64,000 bases of DNA from Pantoea sp. RIT-PI-b (GTDB lineage: Bacteria; Pseudomonadota; Gammaproteobacteria; Enterobacterales; Enterobacteriaceae): NCBI RefSeq assembly GCF_001187905.1, contig NZ_LGIS01000012.1, forward strand, positions 852,686 to 916,685, given 5' to 3'. The notes under the pieces are model-generated. The model ran no database searches, had not been told where the DNA came from, and worked only from the letters and a program-made list of their open reading frames with translations. Below, piece after piece: positions 1 through 8,235 of this stretch. Position numbers and translations under genes: made by a program. Numbering within the stretch: the first letter of the stretch is position 1; each line of letters starts with the position of its first letter.

Positions 1-411
1 CAGCCCATCGAACAGCGACAAGCACAGCGGAAAAAACAGAATCAACGCCGCCACCACCACTTTCGACGCAATGCCAAAACCGAGCCACAGCACCAGCAGC
101 GGCGCGAGGGCAAATACCGGGATCGCCTGGCTGGCAGTCACCAGCGGAAACAGCACGCGACGCAACAGCGGGCTGGCGGCCATCAGCACCGCCAGCGTCA
201 CGCCGGCACCCACGCCGAGCAGCAGCGCCAGCACAATTTCCGCCAGCGTATACAACGTGTGATGCCAGAGCAGTTGGCGATGCAGCCATAGCGCTTCAAG
301 CACCGCCTGCGGAGCGGGCAGTAAAAAGGTCGGCACGCCGCTGTGACGCGCCAGCAGCCAGCCGCACAGCAGCACCACGCACAAATAGATCGCGCTAAAC
401 AGTGTTTTCAT
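1..411 (-). CDS. ABC transporter permease (thiamine-precursor type), 3'-truncated by window edge
   Basis: The reading frame starts with ATG at 411 and runs off the left edge, giving about 137 N-terminal residues beginning MKTLFSAIYLCVVLLCGWLL. It has one N-terminal membrane helix, a periplasmic stretch, and two further helices around residues 57-80 and 100-125. This is the layout of binding-protein-dependent permeases of the nitrate/taurine/HMP class. It overlaps the upstream ATPase gene by 17 bases and is last in the riboswitch-led thiamine operon, so I infer it imports a thiamine precursor such as hydroxymethylpyrimidine (ThiX-like). The cytoplasmic EAA loop would lie outside the window. 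The family is clear; the substrate is inferred from context. Confidence 0.8.
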   Translation of the reverse strand, partial: MKTLFSAIYLCVVLLCGWLLARHSGVPTFLLPAPQAVLEALWLHRQLLWHHTLYTLAEIVLALLLGVGAGVTLAVLMAASPLLRRVLFPLVTASQAIPVFALAPLLVLWLGFGIASKVVVAALILFFPLCLSLFDGL

Positions 412-1111
412 GGGTATTCAATCGGGAGAAAAGTTGCGCCTGCGCCTGCAACACGCCGGGATCATCGAACGGTCGCGGTGTTACACCGTCAGGCACCGGC
501 CAGTTTTCGATGTCCAGCGGTTGGCCATCGAGCAGTAAAATGTCATCGGCCATGCGGCAGGCTTCCAGGGGATCGTGGGTCACCAGCAACACGGTTTTAC
601 CTTGCAGCAAGCGTGCGGTCAGCGTCTGCAGGCTAAGTTTGGTCATCACATCAAGCGTGGCGAACGGCTCATCCATCAGCACCACCTCACGCTGCGCATA
701 GAGCGTGCGCGCCAGCGCCACGCGTTGCCGCATGCCGCCAGAGAGTTGATGCGGCGGTGCGTGTGCCACCTCGCTGAGCTTTACCTGCTCCAGCAGCGCT
801 AGCGCGCGCGGACGATCTGCTTTTTCACTGCCCAGTCGTGCCGATAACATCACGTTTTCCAGCACCGTCAGCCACGGATAGAGCAGATCCTGCTGCCCCA
901 TCCACGCCACATTGCCGCTCAATCCCTGCACCGCACCCTGTTGCGGCTGAAGTAACCCCGCGATCAAGCGCAGCAGTGTGCTTTTGCCGATGCCGCTGCG
1001 TCCCAGCATCACCGTGGTTTTGCCGCCGCGCAGTCGCAGATTCAGCTGCTGGCACAGCGGCTTATCGCCCCAGCTAAAGCTCACGTCGTTGAAAAGAATG
1101 TCGTGGCTCAT
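395..1111 (-). CDS. ABC transporter ATP-binding protein of thiamine-precursor importer
   Basis: 238 residues, the usual length for SsuB/TauB/ThiZ-type ATPases. It has a Walker A motif (GRSGIGKST, about residues 37-45), an ABC signature ([12 protein letters not shown], about 123-134), Walker B (VVLMDEPFATLD, about 143-154) and an H-loop (LLVTHD). It energises import through the adjacent permease on the cytoplasmic face of the membrane. Its ATG overlaps the thiF stop (ATGA arrangement at 1108-1111), so it is translationally coupled and controlled by the upstream TPP riboswitch. I infer a pyrimidine or thiamine-precursor substrate; the matching NMT1-type binding protein would lie beyond the left edge. 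Confidence 0.85.
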   Translation of the reverse strand: MSHDILFNDVSFSWGDKPLCQQLNLRLRGGKTTVMLGRSGIGKSTLLRLIAGLLQPQQGAVQGLSGNVAWMGQQDLLYPWLTVLENVMLSARLGSEKADRPRALALLEQVKLSEVAHAPPHQLSGGMRQRVALARTLYAQREVVLMDEPFATLDVMTKLSLQTLTARLLQGKTVLLVTHDPLEACRMADDILLLDGQPLDIENWPVPDGVTPRPFDDPGVLQAQAQLFSRLNTHENTV

Positions 1112-2085
1112 GGGCGATTTGCCGCCAGAATCGCCAGCTGGTTAAAGCCACGCTGCGCCAACACTGACGCCGCCTGCGCGGCACGAATGCCGCTGGCGCA
1201 TACCAGTACAATGCGTTGCTGCGTCGGTGGCTGCCATGTGGCGATCGCCTGCGGCAGAAGGCGCTCAACGCCCTCTGCGACGCTGACTGGCGCTTCTTCA
1301 TGGCTACGCAGTTCGACAATGCAGTCATCCGCCGCCAGCAGTTGCCGATCGATAAACGGCACCACCTGTTGCGGTTCTTCGGCCTGATCAAAGCGGAACG
1401 GGCGGAAGTGCCAGTTAACAAAATCGCAGTTCACCAGACAGCCAAGCGGCGATGGCTGCAGCTCAAGCAGCACGCTGAGCGCCATCTGCGCCTGCATCGC
1501 GCCCAATGCAGCGACCGCCGGACCCATCACGCCTGCGGTGTTGCAGTTCGCCGCCGAGGAGGGCAAGCGGGGAAATACCGCGCGATAGCTCGGCGCTCCG
1601 CCACAAAAACCGCCCACGTAACCTTGTCTGCGTAGAACCGAGGCGCTGATTAGCGGGATGCCCGTTAGCATGCACGCATCGGAGAGCTGATAGGTGACGG
1701 CAAAATTATCCGCCGCGTCGATCACCAGATCGCACTGCGCCAACGCCTGCTGCACATTGCTGGCGCTCAGTGACTGCTGCAGCGCGTCGATCTGCACCTC
1801 GGGATTACGCTGCTGTAATGCCTGCTGTGCGCTGAGCACCTTGGGCTGGCCGATATCCTGCAGAGTAAACAGCGTTTGCCGATGCAGGTTATGCAGCGCC
1901 ACTTCGTCGTCGTCATAGAGCCGAATATGGCCGACGCCCGCGCCCACCAGCTGCGGTAGCAGCGTCGCGCTTAACCCGCCGGCACCCACCACCACTACGC
2001 GCGCGTTGCGCAGTTTGCGCTGCCCGTCTTCACCCACTTCCGGCAGCATCATCTGGCGTTGATAGCGTTCCATATCGCCGCCCAT
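1108..2085 (-). CDS. thiF: ThiF ThiS-adenylyltransferase with C-terminal rhodanese domain
   Basis: ThiF adenylates the C-terminal glycine of the sulfur carrier ThiS during thiazole synthesis. The E1-like domain shows the nucleotide loop GAGGLSA (residues 34-40), NLHRQ near 66 and NCNTAGV with Cys181, which matches the conserved reactive Cys of E. coli ThiF. At 325 residues it is about 75 longer than the classical enzyme. The extra C-terminus resembles a rhodanese domain with active-site loop CASGIRA (Cys296-Ala302). Both CxxC zinc motifs of E. coli ThiF appear to be lost: the first position reads SYRAVFP. Start ATG at 2083-2085 overlaps the thiG stop; Met5 is an alternative start. The fusion suggests sulfur relay within one protein, as in MoeZ-like enzymes. 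Confidence 0.9.
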   Translation of the reverse strand: MGGDMERYQRQMMLPEVGEDGQRKLRNARVVVVGAGGLSATLLPQLVGAGVGHIRLYDDDEVALHNLHRQTLFTLQDIGQPKVLSAQQALQQRNPEVQIDALQQSLSASNVQQALAQCDLVIDAADNFAVTYQLSDACMLTGIPLISASVLRRQGYVGGFCGGAPSYRAVFPRLPSSAANCNTAGVMGPAVAALGAMQAQMALSVLLELQPSPLGCLVNCDFVNWHFRPFRFDQAEEPQQVVPFIDRQLLAADDCIVELRSHEEAPVSVAEGVERLLPQAIATWQPPTQQRIVLVCASGIRAAQAASVLAQRGFNQLAILAANRP

Positions 2086-2843
2086 CAGTTGAGATTTGCC
2101 AAGCCAAAGATGGGCGTGGACGCACTCGCCATATCACGCTTCTCCATCAATCCGGCGCTACGTGCCGCTCGCCCGGCTTCAATCGCCTGACGGAAAGCGT
2201 TGGCCATCACGATGGGATCGCCCGCTTTCGCGACCGCGGTATTCAGCAAAATGCCATCGAAACCCATCTCCATCGCCTGCGCCGCCTGCGACGGCGCACC
2301 AATCCCGGCATCAATGATCAGCGGAACATCGCTAAACCAGGCGCGCATCGCGCGCAGGCCGTCGATATTGCGCAATCCCTGGCCGGAACCGATCGGCGCG
2401 CCCCACGGCATCAACAGTTCACAGCCTGCCGCCAGCAACTTTTCGCCAACGATCAGATCTTCAGTGGTGTAGGGAAATACCTGGAAGCCGTCGGCACAGA
2501 GAATGCGCGCCGCTTCCACCAGCGCGAACGGATCGGGCTGCAGCGTGTCGGCGTGGCCGATCACTTCCAGCTTGATCCACGCGGTATTGAACAGTTCCCG
2601 TGCCATATGTGCGGTGGTGACCGCCTCTTTCACCGTGTGACAGCCGGCGGTGTTCGGTAACACGCGGATGTTGAGTCCGGTCAGCAGATCGCGAAATGCT
2701 GCACCGGCAGCGCCTTCACGTCGCAGGCTAACGGTGATGATTTCGCTGCCAGACGCGGCAATCGCCTGCTGTAAAATCGCCGGCGAAGGATAGCCCGCGG
2801 TGCCGAGCAGGAAGCGTGATTGGGGATCAAGATCGTAAAACAT
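2085..2843 (-). CDS. thiG: Thiazole synthase ThiG
   Basis: 252 residues, standard length. ThiG condenses 1-deoxy-xylulose 5-phosphate, the imine from glycine and ThiS-thiocarboxylate into the thiazole phosphate. It is a cytosolic TIM-barrel enzyme. The Schiff-base lysine is Lys91 in AWIKLEVIG. The phosphate-binding region [20 protein letters not shown] and the [14 protein letters not shown] motif near residues 205-218 are both present. It follows thiS by three bases and its TGA overlaps the thiF ATG, so the proteins are made from one coupled message under TPP riboswitch control. Confidence 0.96.
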   Translation of the reverse strand: MFYDLDPQSRFLLGTAGYPSPAILQQAIAASGSEIITVSLRREGAAGAAFRDLLTGLNIRVLPNTAGCHTVKEAVTTAHMARELFNTAWIKLEVIGHADTLQPDPFALVEAARILCADGFQVFPYTTEDLIVGEKLLAAGCELLMPWGAPIGSGQGLRNIDGLRAMRAWFSDVPLIIDAGIGAPSQAAQAMEMGFDGILLNTAVAKAGDPIVMANAFRQAIEAGRAARSAGLMEKRDMASASTPIFGLANLN

Positions 2844-2846
2844 CGC

Positions 2847-3044
2847 TTAGCCTCCCTGCATCGGTGACAGCACTTCCAGCTGGCAACCTTCATCCAGCAG
2901 CTGCGTGTCGTACTGGCTTTTCGGCACGAAGGCGCCGTTAAAGGCGGTGGCCACGCAGGCCACATCAATTTGCTGCTCGATCAACAATTCGCTCAGGCTG
3001 GTGGCCTGGGTGCTGATGGCGCGGCCATTAAGCTGAATGTTCAT
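2847..3044 (-). CDS. thiS: Sulfur carrier protein ThiS
   Basis: 65 residues, ubiquitin-like, ending in the diagnostic Gly-Gly (SPMQGG). The terminal glycine is adenylated by ThiF and turned into a thiocarboxylate, the sulfur donor for ThiG. The start ATG at 3044 lies 17 bases inside the end of thiO, so translation is coupled. The size and C-terminus are typical for the family. Confidence 0.95.
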   Translation of the reverse strand: MNIQLNGRAISTQATSLSELLIEQQIDVACVATAFNGAFVPKSQYDTQLLDEGCQLEVLSPMQGG

Positions 3045-3972
3045 AGGATTGCTCTCCAGATAGGCGCTGCATCAGCTGCTCTGCCAGCATCGGTGCCAGC
3101 AGAAAACCGTGGCGATACATGCCGTTGAGATAAAAGGTGTCATTTTGAAAGTGAATTTCCGGCAGATTGGCCGGATAGGCCGGACGCAGCCCGCTGCCGC
3201 TCTCGATGACGCGCGCTTCCGCTAATGCCGGATGAATAGCGTAAGCGGCGCTGAGTAACTCCATCATGGCGCGGGCACTGATTGGGCTGGCATCGTCGCT
3301 CTCAACCATGGTGGCGCCGAGCATGAAATGGCCGCCGCGACGCGGCACCAGATAGCAGGGAAAACGCGGATGCAACAGGCGGATCGGACGGGAAAACTGC
3401 ACCTCATCGCTGTGCAGAATCAGCATCTCACCGCGCACTGCGCGCAGGCGCGGCAGTTCGGGCGCCGCATGGATACCTCGACAATCGATAATCTGGCCGC
3501 TCGGTGCATGCGAGTTGAAGGCTACGCCGCGGGCGATCAGCTTTTCACGCATCTCCTGCAGCGCCAGGCGCGGATCGAGATGCGCTTCCTGAGCGAAGAA
3601 CAGACCGCGCGCAAAGCGCCCTTCCAGCGCTGGTTCGATGTGACTGGGATCGACCCATTGATGTTGCTCGGTCATGCGGGCGAAACGGTTGAGTTCCTGG
3701 CTATCGCGTGGCGGCGCCACCACCAGCGTACCCTGATGCTCGACGCTGCTGACGCGCTGTTGCCACCACGCGGCAGAGTGCTGTCCAAGGGAGATCACCT
3801 CGCGCGGTGCGCTTTCGGATTCGCACCAGGGCGCCAGCATGCCACCCGCAAACCAGGAAGCCGGACGCCGCGATGCATCGCCGATCACCTCAACCTCTTC
3901 ACCGCGTTCCGCCAGCAACGTTGCCACGCACAAGCCGGCCACGCCGCAGCCGAGCACGCTCCAGCGGCTCAC
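3028..3972 (-). CDS. thiO: Glycine oxidase ThiO (FAD-dependent)
   Basis: ThiO oxidises glycine to the iminoacetate used by ThiG, an oxygen-dependent replacement for the radical-SAM tyrosine lyase ThiH. The FAD-binding motif VLGCGVAG lies at the very N-terminus, and the C-terminal LRPAYPANLP and GMYRHGFLLAP motifs are typical of DAO-family oxidases. I chose GTG at 3970-3972 (SRWSVLGCG follows), giving 314 residues. The open frame extends to a TTG at 4068, but those 32 extra residues do not look like a flavoprotein N-terminus. It is first in the operon after the TPP riboswitch and overlaps thiS. Confidence 0.92.
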   Translation of the reverse strand: MSRWSVLGCGVAGLCVATLLAERGEEVEVIGDASRRPASWFAGGMLAPWCESESAPREVISLGQHSAAWWQQRVSSVEHQGTLVVAPPRDSQELNRFARMTEQHQWVDPSHIEPALEGRFARGLFFAQEAHLDPRLALQEMREKLIARGVAFNSHAPSGQIIDCRGIHAAPELPRLRAVRGEMLILHSDEVQFSRPIRLLHPRFPCYLVPRRGGHFMLGATMVESDDASPISARAMMELLSAAYAIHPALAEARVIESGSGLRPAYPANLPEIHFQNDTFYLNGMYRHGFLLAPMLAEQLMQRLSGEQSYEHSA

Positions 3973-4010
3973 AGCGCCTGTTCCAGGATGTTTAAAAAGG
4001 GGAAGTTCAC
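3969..4010 (-). CDS. Possible 13-residue leader ORF coupled to thiO
   Basis: Between the riboswitch and thiO there is a GTG at 4008-4010, preceded by a GAGAGG stretch at good spacing. It reads VNFPFLNILEQAL and stops with a TGA overlapping the thiO GTG. It may act as a translational coupler or may be the decayed tail of a former upstream gene. No homology is claimed. It is very short, so chance cannot be excluded. Confidence 0.25.
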   Translation of the reverse strand: MNFPFLNILEQAL

Positions 4011-4116
4011 ATCGGCCTCTCAGTGTTGACTGAGACCCGCAGATACAGGAGAAGGGAAAGGGCGCCAACCATCGAGCTTGCCTTAGCGCCAGACAGCCAA
4101 ACTAACAAGCTATCAG

Positions 4117-4211
4117 TCTTCCTACGCCAGTATCAACTGGGTCAGGTTCAAAGGGTCGCTAAGCCGCGCAGTGCGCTATTAGCCTCTCAGTCTCTGTGGC
4201 GAGACTCCCCC
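4117..4211 (-). promoter_or_regulatory. TPP (THI-box) riboswitch
   Basis: On the minus strand the 5' part contains GGGGAGTC and CTGAGAGGC, and the 3' part contains ACCCTTTGAACCTGACC followed by CTGGCGTAGGAAG. These are the conserved pyrimidine- and pyrophosphate-sensor segments of the THI-box. It lies about 145 bases upstream of the thiO start and should repress the whole thiOSGF-transporter operon when thiamine pyrophosphate is abundant. Confidence 0.95.
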
Positions 4212-4423
4212 GACGCGTCTATTTGTATTGCAGGCGATGGTCGCCGTCAAGCGCGGAATAACCAGATAGTTTACGAGGCATTACATATCACGGCATTTAT
4301 CGCTACTTAGGCTTGGTAGATTACAAACGTAACATATGGTATACAAACACATTATTGCTGAGAGTATGGATTTCTCTCTTAATTTAATAGCGCGAACAAA
4401 TTACAGGTGATGTCGGAATAATC
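4212..4423. promoter_or_regulatory. Divergent promoter region, thi operon / lumazine synthase
   Basis: This 212-base AT-rich stretch separates the riboswitch (minus strand) from the lumazine synthase gene (plus strand) and must carry both promoters. I see TATGGT- and GTATAC-like boxes near 4335-4350 but no confident -35/-10 pair. There is no FMN riboswitch consensus in front of the lumazine synthase gene. Confidence 0.4.
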
Positions 4424-4861
4424 ATGAACAATATTAAAATTGCATTTATTAAAGCCGGATGGCACAAAGAAATTGTCCATAACGCTCTGGTGGGTTTCGA
4501 AAAAGAATTAGCCGATCAATCCGTTGAAGCGCAATTAAAAGTGCTGGAAGTGCCTGGCGCATTTGAAATGCCGCTGTTGGCTAAGCGTCTGGCAGAAACC
4601 GGCAAATACGATGCGATTGTCTGCGCGGCGCTGGTGGTGGACGGCGGTATTTATCGCCATGATTTCGTCGCGGCAGCCGTGGTGGATGGCCTGATGAACG
4701 TACAGCTGACGACCAACGTGCCGGTGTTTTCCGTGTCATTAACCCCGCATAATTTCCAGCCGGTTGATGTCATCGAAAACTTCTATACCGAGCATTTCAT
4801 CAAGAAAGGCAAAGAAGCCGCGCGTGCTGTGCTGGCTATTCATAATCTTTCGATTGATTGA
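4424..4861 (+). CDS. ribH: 6,7-dimethyl-8-ribityllumazine synthase, type II (RibH2-like)
   Basis: 145 residues. Lumazine synthase joins 5-amino-6-ribitylaminouracil and 3,4-dihydroxybutanone phosphate in riboflavin synthesis. The N-terminus FIKAGWHKEIVHNALVGF matches the substrate loop with Trp found in RibH2 (Brucella-type) enzymes. VPGAFEMPLLAKRL, the catalytic-loop His in GGIYRHDFVAAAVVDGL and the C-terminal helix are all in place. The gene stands alone between the thiamine operon and a terminator, away from other rib genes. Enterobacteria normally carry a ribE-type synthase next to nusB, so this is probably a second copy. Upstream there is only a weak ribosome-binding site (CGGA). Confidence 0.88.
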   Translation: MNNIKIAFIKAGWHKEIVHNALVGFEKELADQSVEAQLKVLEVPGAFEMPLLAKRLAETGKYDAIVCAALVVDGGIYRHDFVAAAVVDGLMNVQLTTNVPVFSVSLTPHNFQPVDVIENFYTEHFIKKGKEAARAVLAIHNLSID

Positions 4862-4868
4862 AACGTAT

Positions 4869-4902
4869 AAAAGGGAGCAACGGATTAGCTGCTCCCTTTT
4901 TA
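4869..4902 (+). terminator. Rho-independent terminator of lumazine synthase gene
   Basis: A perfect stem, AAAGGGAGCA paired with TGCTCCCTTT, spans 4870-4899 and is followed by further T residues. It begins eight bases after the stop codon. Confidence 0.88.
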
Positions 4903-4990
4903 ATTATTACGCGTACCCAAGGTTAATTTTCAGAATAGTGCCAGCTGCTTATACGGCAATTATCCTTCCCCCTTCCTGACTAGCCTCGAC

Positions 4991-6304
4991 TTAATGTTTC
5001 ACACTCATCAAATGATTTTCCTTTACCTGTCGGCGCGGCTCGGAAGGATTGATATCGCACGCTTTTGGCAGTAATAGCGTAAAGATGCCCGCGATCACCA
5101 GCGATCCCGCCAGCCAGCAAATCGCCACGTTTTGGCTGTACAGCAGCGTCATGATGCCCACCAGATACGGCCCACAGAATCCGCCCAGGTTGCCTAAACC
5201 ATTAATGACACCGCGTGCGCTACCTGCCACTTCCGGCGCGGCGATACGTCCGGGAATCGACCAGAATGGGCTGGTCGCCGCTTTCAGGAAGAAGCCGCAC
5301 ACCACCAGCGCGATGTAGGCGGCGACGACGTTGTCATGCAGCACCACCGAAGCCAGCAACGCAGCGGCGAAACAGAACAGCGAAACCATCACCCACAAAC
5401 GCCGCTTGCCGGTGCGATCGCTCAACCAGGAAATGGCGTAAATGCCCAGAACTGTGGCGACAAACGGGATCGCCGCCAGCAGGCCAACGCCCGCCATATT
5501 GCTGCCGGTAAGATTTTTCAGGATACTCGGCAGCCACAGCGTGTAACCGTAATCCCCGGTTTGGTAGAAGAAGTTCAGCGCCACCAACTTCATCAGACCC
5601 GAGTTCCGGAACACCGCTTTTAACGGCGCTTTGCTAACCGGTTCCTTTTTAAGATGCTGGGCCTTTTCACGTGCCAGCTCGCGCAGCAGATACTCTTTTT
5701 CTCGGGCGGGTAACCAGCGCGCATCCTCAGGACGATCGGCGATCACCAGCCACCACACCAGCAGCACAGCGGCAGAAAGCAGACCTTCAATAATGAACAG
5801 CCAGCGCCAGTCCAGCACGTTAATGATGTAGCCCGATATCGGTGCGGTGAACATGCCGCCCAGCGGCGCGAACATCATGACAAAGGCGTTAGCGCGTCCC
5901 AGCTCCTTTTCCGGAAACCAGTTGCTGACCATGGTTAACACCACCGGTAGCATGCCGCCTTCGGAAATCCCTAGCACGAAACGCAGCGCCAGCAGCTGAT
6001 AGTGATGGGTGACAAACCCGGTGGCGATGGAGACCACCATCCACGCGGCCAGCGACCAGGCAATAAAACGTTTCCCGCTGCCATTCACCGCGATACGACC
6101 GCCAGGCACTTGTAAAAACAGATAACCGATAAAGAAGATGCCGCTGACCACACCGGCCATTTGGCTGGTGATCGCCAAATCCTGATCCATACCGCCAGGC
6201 AGCGCGAAGCTGATATTGACGCGATCCATGAATGAAACAATGCAGGTGATAAGAATTGGGGCAATGACGCGATACCAACGCGTTCCGGGGATTTTTTCGT
6301 GCAT
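4991..6304 (-). CDS. MFS transporter, anion:cation symporter (ACS) family
   Basis: About 437 residues with twelve predicted membrane helices. FMDRVNISFA in helix 1, LGISEGGMLPVVLTMVSNWF in helix 4-5 and the DWRWLFIIEG motif after helix 6 are hallmarks of the ACS group, which imports sugar acids, phthalate or hydroxyphenylacetate by proton symport. I chose ATG at 6304 because GGAGAGG stands five bases before it; the frame continues to an ATG at 6343. It is a single gene with no adjacent catabolic operon, so the substrate is unknown. It lies convergent to the lumazine synthase gene. Confidence 0.88.
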   Translation of the reverse strand: MHEKIPGTRWYRVIAPILITCIVSFMDRVNISFALPGGMDQDLAITSQMAGVVSGIFFIGYLFLQVPGGRIAVNGSGKRFIAWSLAAWMVVSIATGFVTHHYQLLALRFVLGISEGGMLPVVLTMVSNWFPEKELGRANAFVMMFAPLGGMFTAPISGYIINVLDWRWLFIIEGLLSAAVLLVWWLVIADRPEDARWLPAREKEYLLRELAREKAQHLKKEPVSKAPLKAVFRNSGLMKLVALNFFYQTGDYGYTLWLPSILKNLTGSNMAGVGLLAAIPFVATVLGIYAISWLSDRTGKRRLWVMVSLFCFAAALLASVVLHDNVVAAYIALVVCGFFLKAATSPFWSIPGRIAAPEVAGSARGVINGLGNLGGFCGPYLVGIMTLLYSQNVAICWLAGSLVIAGIFTLLLPKACDINPSEPRRQVKENHLMSVKH

Positions 6305-6440
6305 GCTGCCCTCTCCATGTTTAGCCATGATGCTTAGGTTCAATGGCTATCTATTAAAGAGAGTATGGAAATAATTATTGCGATCTTAATCACTGCAATT
6401 AATGTTAAGAAAAAGTGTTACATACGCTGTGATCGCGCAT

Positions 6441-6471
6441 AAAAAAAAGCAGCGCGATGGCTCGCACTGCT
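6441..6471 (-). terminator. Rho-independent terminator downstream of pirin gene
   Basis: Read on the minus strand, AGCAGTGCGA pairs with TCGCGCTGCT (one G-T pair) around a four-base loop and is followed by eight T residues. It ends the pirin transcript. Confidence 0.88.
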
Positions 6472-6491
6472 CTTTGCACTCTTTTTAATCA

Positions 6492-7217
6492 TTAACGCTG
6501 CGGATGATTCACTTCCAGCGGACGCAAATCAAATACCAGCACTTCCGCATCATCACCGTTAGCGAACTGCAGCGCAGTTTCGTTGCGAACCCGTGCACCG
6601 TCGCCCTCTTTGAACGTCACGCCGTTCACTTCGATGTTGCCGCGTGCCACGTGAATATAGGCGTAGCGATCGGCATCCAGTTCGAAAGTCTGCTGCTCTG
6701 CTCCGTCAAACAGTCCGGCATAAATACGAATATCCTGATGCACGCTGAGCGAACCGTTGTCACCGTTTGGCGAAATGATCAAACGCAGCTGGCCGCGCTT
6801 GTCACTCTCTGCCACGGAAACCTGCTGATAACCCGGCTGCGTGTTACGTTCAGCAGGCACAATCCAGATCTGCAGGAAGTGCACCTTATCCGTTTTCGAG
6901 TGGTTAAACTCGCTGTGCGTGACGCCGCTACCGGCGCTCATCAGCTGCACATCGCCCGGCACAATCACCGAACCGGTGCCCATGGAATCTTTATGCTCCA
7001 GCGCGCCTTCCAGCACATAGGAGATGATTTCCATATTGTTGTGCGGGTGCGCACCAAATCCACGGCCCGCGGCAACGCGGTCATCATTGATCACCAGCAG
7101 ATCGGAGAAGCCGGTCTGTTGCGGATCCCAATAGTTAGCAAATGAAAAAGTGTGATGTGAGTTCAACCAACCGTGGTCACCCACTCCGCGTTGTTCTGAC
7201 AGGCGTTGTTCAATCAT
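6492..7217 (-). CDS. Pirin family protein (YhhW-like bicupin)
   Basis: 241 residues, close to E. coli YhhW, which has quercetinase activity in vitro. The N-terminal cupin carries the metal ligands in GFGAHPHNNMEIISYVLEG and the His/Glu of AGSGVTHSEFNHS; a second cupin without clear metal ligands follows. It is cytosolic. A LysR-type gene diverges from it across 114-123 bases, the usual arrangement for pirins controlled by their neighbour. The true substrate is not known for most members. Confidence 0.9.
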   Translation of the reverse strand: MIEQRLSEQRGVGDHGWLNSHHTFSFANYWDPQQTGFSDLLVINDDRVAAGRGFGAHPHNNMEIISYVLEGALEHKDSMGTGSVIVPGDVQLMSAGSGVTHSEFNHSKTDKVHFLQIWIVPAERNTQPGYQQVSVAESDKRGQLRLIISPNGDNGSLSVHQDIRIYAGLFDGAEQQTFELDADRYAYIHVARGNIEVNGVTFKEGDGARVRNETALQFANGDDAEVLVFDLRPLEVNHPQR

Positions 7218-7309
7218 GATCTGCTCCTCAAATGTGCTGTTGGAGGGCGATTACCCTTCCCGTTGCAGATAAGTATACGTAAACTGATTTGCCTAACAAT
7301 GCGTTCAAA

Positions 7310-7324
7310 TGACAATGAGTGTCA
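7310..7324. promoter_or_regulatory. Short inverted repeat, candidate LysR operator
   Basis: TGACA and TGTCA flank five bases (ATGAG) just before the LysR gene and in the divergent promoter of the pirin gene. The position fits an autoregulatory LysR site, but the arms are short and chance is possible. Confidence 0.35.
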
Positions 7325-7340
7325 CCGATGAGTGGACAAT

Positions 7341-8216
7341 ATGCAGATTGAAGATCTTCGCATTTATGTAGCCGTAATCAAAGCCGGTAACTTCACCGCC
7401 GCCGCCGAACAGCTCATGCTGTCGAAACAATATGTCAGCCGCCGTATTGCCGCTCTGGAAGAGTCGCTCGGCACGCGTCTGCTCAATCGTAATACGCGTA
7501 AGTTATCGGTGACGGATAACGGACAGCTGTTTGCGCAGCACGCGCAGCGCATTCTCGATGATGTGCAGGAAGCCGAGCTGGCGGTATCGGGACGCCGTCA
7601 GGCGCTGCAAGGCAGTTTCCGCCTCAGCGTGCCGATGTCGTTTGGCATCAGCCATCTGTCGCCGTTTATCGCCGAGTTTCTCAGCTTGCATCCGGGATTG
7701 CAGTTCCAGGTTGAACTGGCCGATCGCTATGTCGATATGGTGGGCGAAGGTTTCGATATGGCGATCCGCATTGGCACGCTGCCCGATTCCAGTTTGATCG
7801 CCAAACGACTCGGCGAGTTCCGGCGAGTCATTTGCGCCAGTCCGGCTTACCTGCAGGGCGCCGGCGCACCGCGCACGCCAGAAGCGCTCACCGAGCATTT
7901 GTGCCTGCTCTACGGGCGCGAAAGCCAAACGGGCTGGGAACTGTTTAGAGGCGATGAGCGCAAAGTGATTAGCGTGCAAGGGCCGATGGTTAGCAATAAT
8001 GGAGAGATGCTGCGCGATGCGGCCGTTGCCGGGCTGGGGCTGATTCTGCTGCCCGAGTTCATCGTGGCACCGGCGTTAGCCAGTGGCGAGCTGATTACCG
8101 TGCTGGAAGAGTGGCAACCGGCAACGCTGAATCTGAATGCGCTTTATCCACAGCATCGCCAGCGCAGTGAAATTAATCGGGTGTTTATGGCTTTTTTGCA
8201 GGAGAAGCTGGCGTAA
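7341..8216 (+). CDS. LysR-family transcriptional regulator next to pirin
   Basis: About 291 residues. There is an N-terminal winged HTH (LRIYVAVIKAGNFTAAAEQL then SRRIAALEESLGTRLLNR) and a periplasmic-binding-like effector domain from about residue 90 (FRLSVPMSFG, DMAIRIGTLPDSSLIAKRLG). I chose ATG at 7341, with GAGTGG upstream, over the GTG at 7332. It belongs to the CrgA/YafC-like subgroup that often controls a divergent redox or detoxification gene, here probably the pirin gene. Confidence 0.88.
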   Translation: MQIEDLRIYVAVIKAGNFTAAAEQLMLSKQYVSRRIAALEESLGTRLLNRNTRKLSVTDNGQLFAQHAQRILDDVQEAELAVSGRRQALQGSFRLSVPMSFGISHLSPFIAEFLSLHPGLQFQVELADRYVDMVGEGFDMAIRIGTLPDSSLIAKRLGEFRRVICASPAYLQGAGAPRTPEALTEHLCLLYGRESQTGWELFRGDERKVISVQGPMVSNNGEMLRDAAVAGLGLILLPEFIVAPALASGELITVLEEWQPATLNLNALYPQHRQRSEINRVFMAFLQEKLA

Positions 8217-8235
8217 TCAATGACTTGCACCAAAC

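Noticed and set aside
3328..4029. 233-codon plus-strand open frame opposite thiO
   Set aside because: It lies wholly antisense to a well-supported FAD oxidase gene, has no ribosome-binding site, and its composition mirrors the real gene's codon pattern.
3973..4068. N-terminal extension of ThiO from a TTG codon
   Set aside because: The extra 32 residues do not resemble a flavoprotein N-terminus, and the GTG at 3972 is directly followed by the FAD loop.
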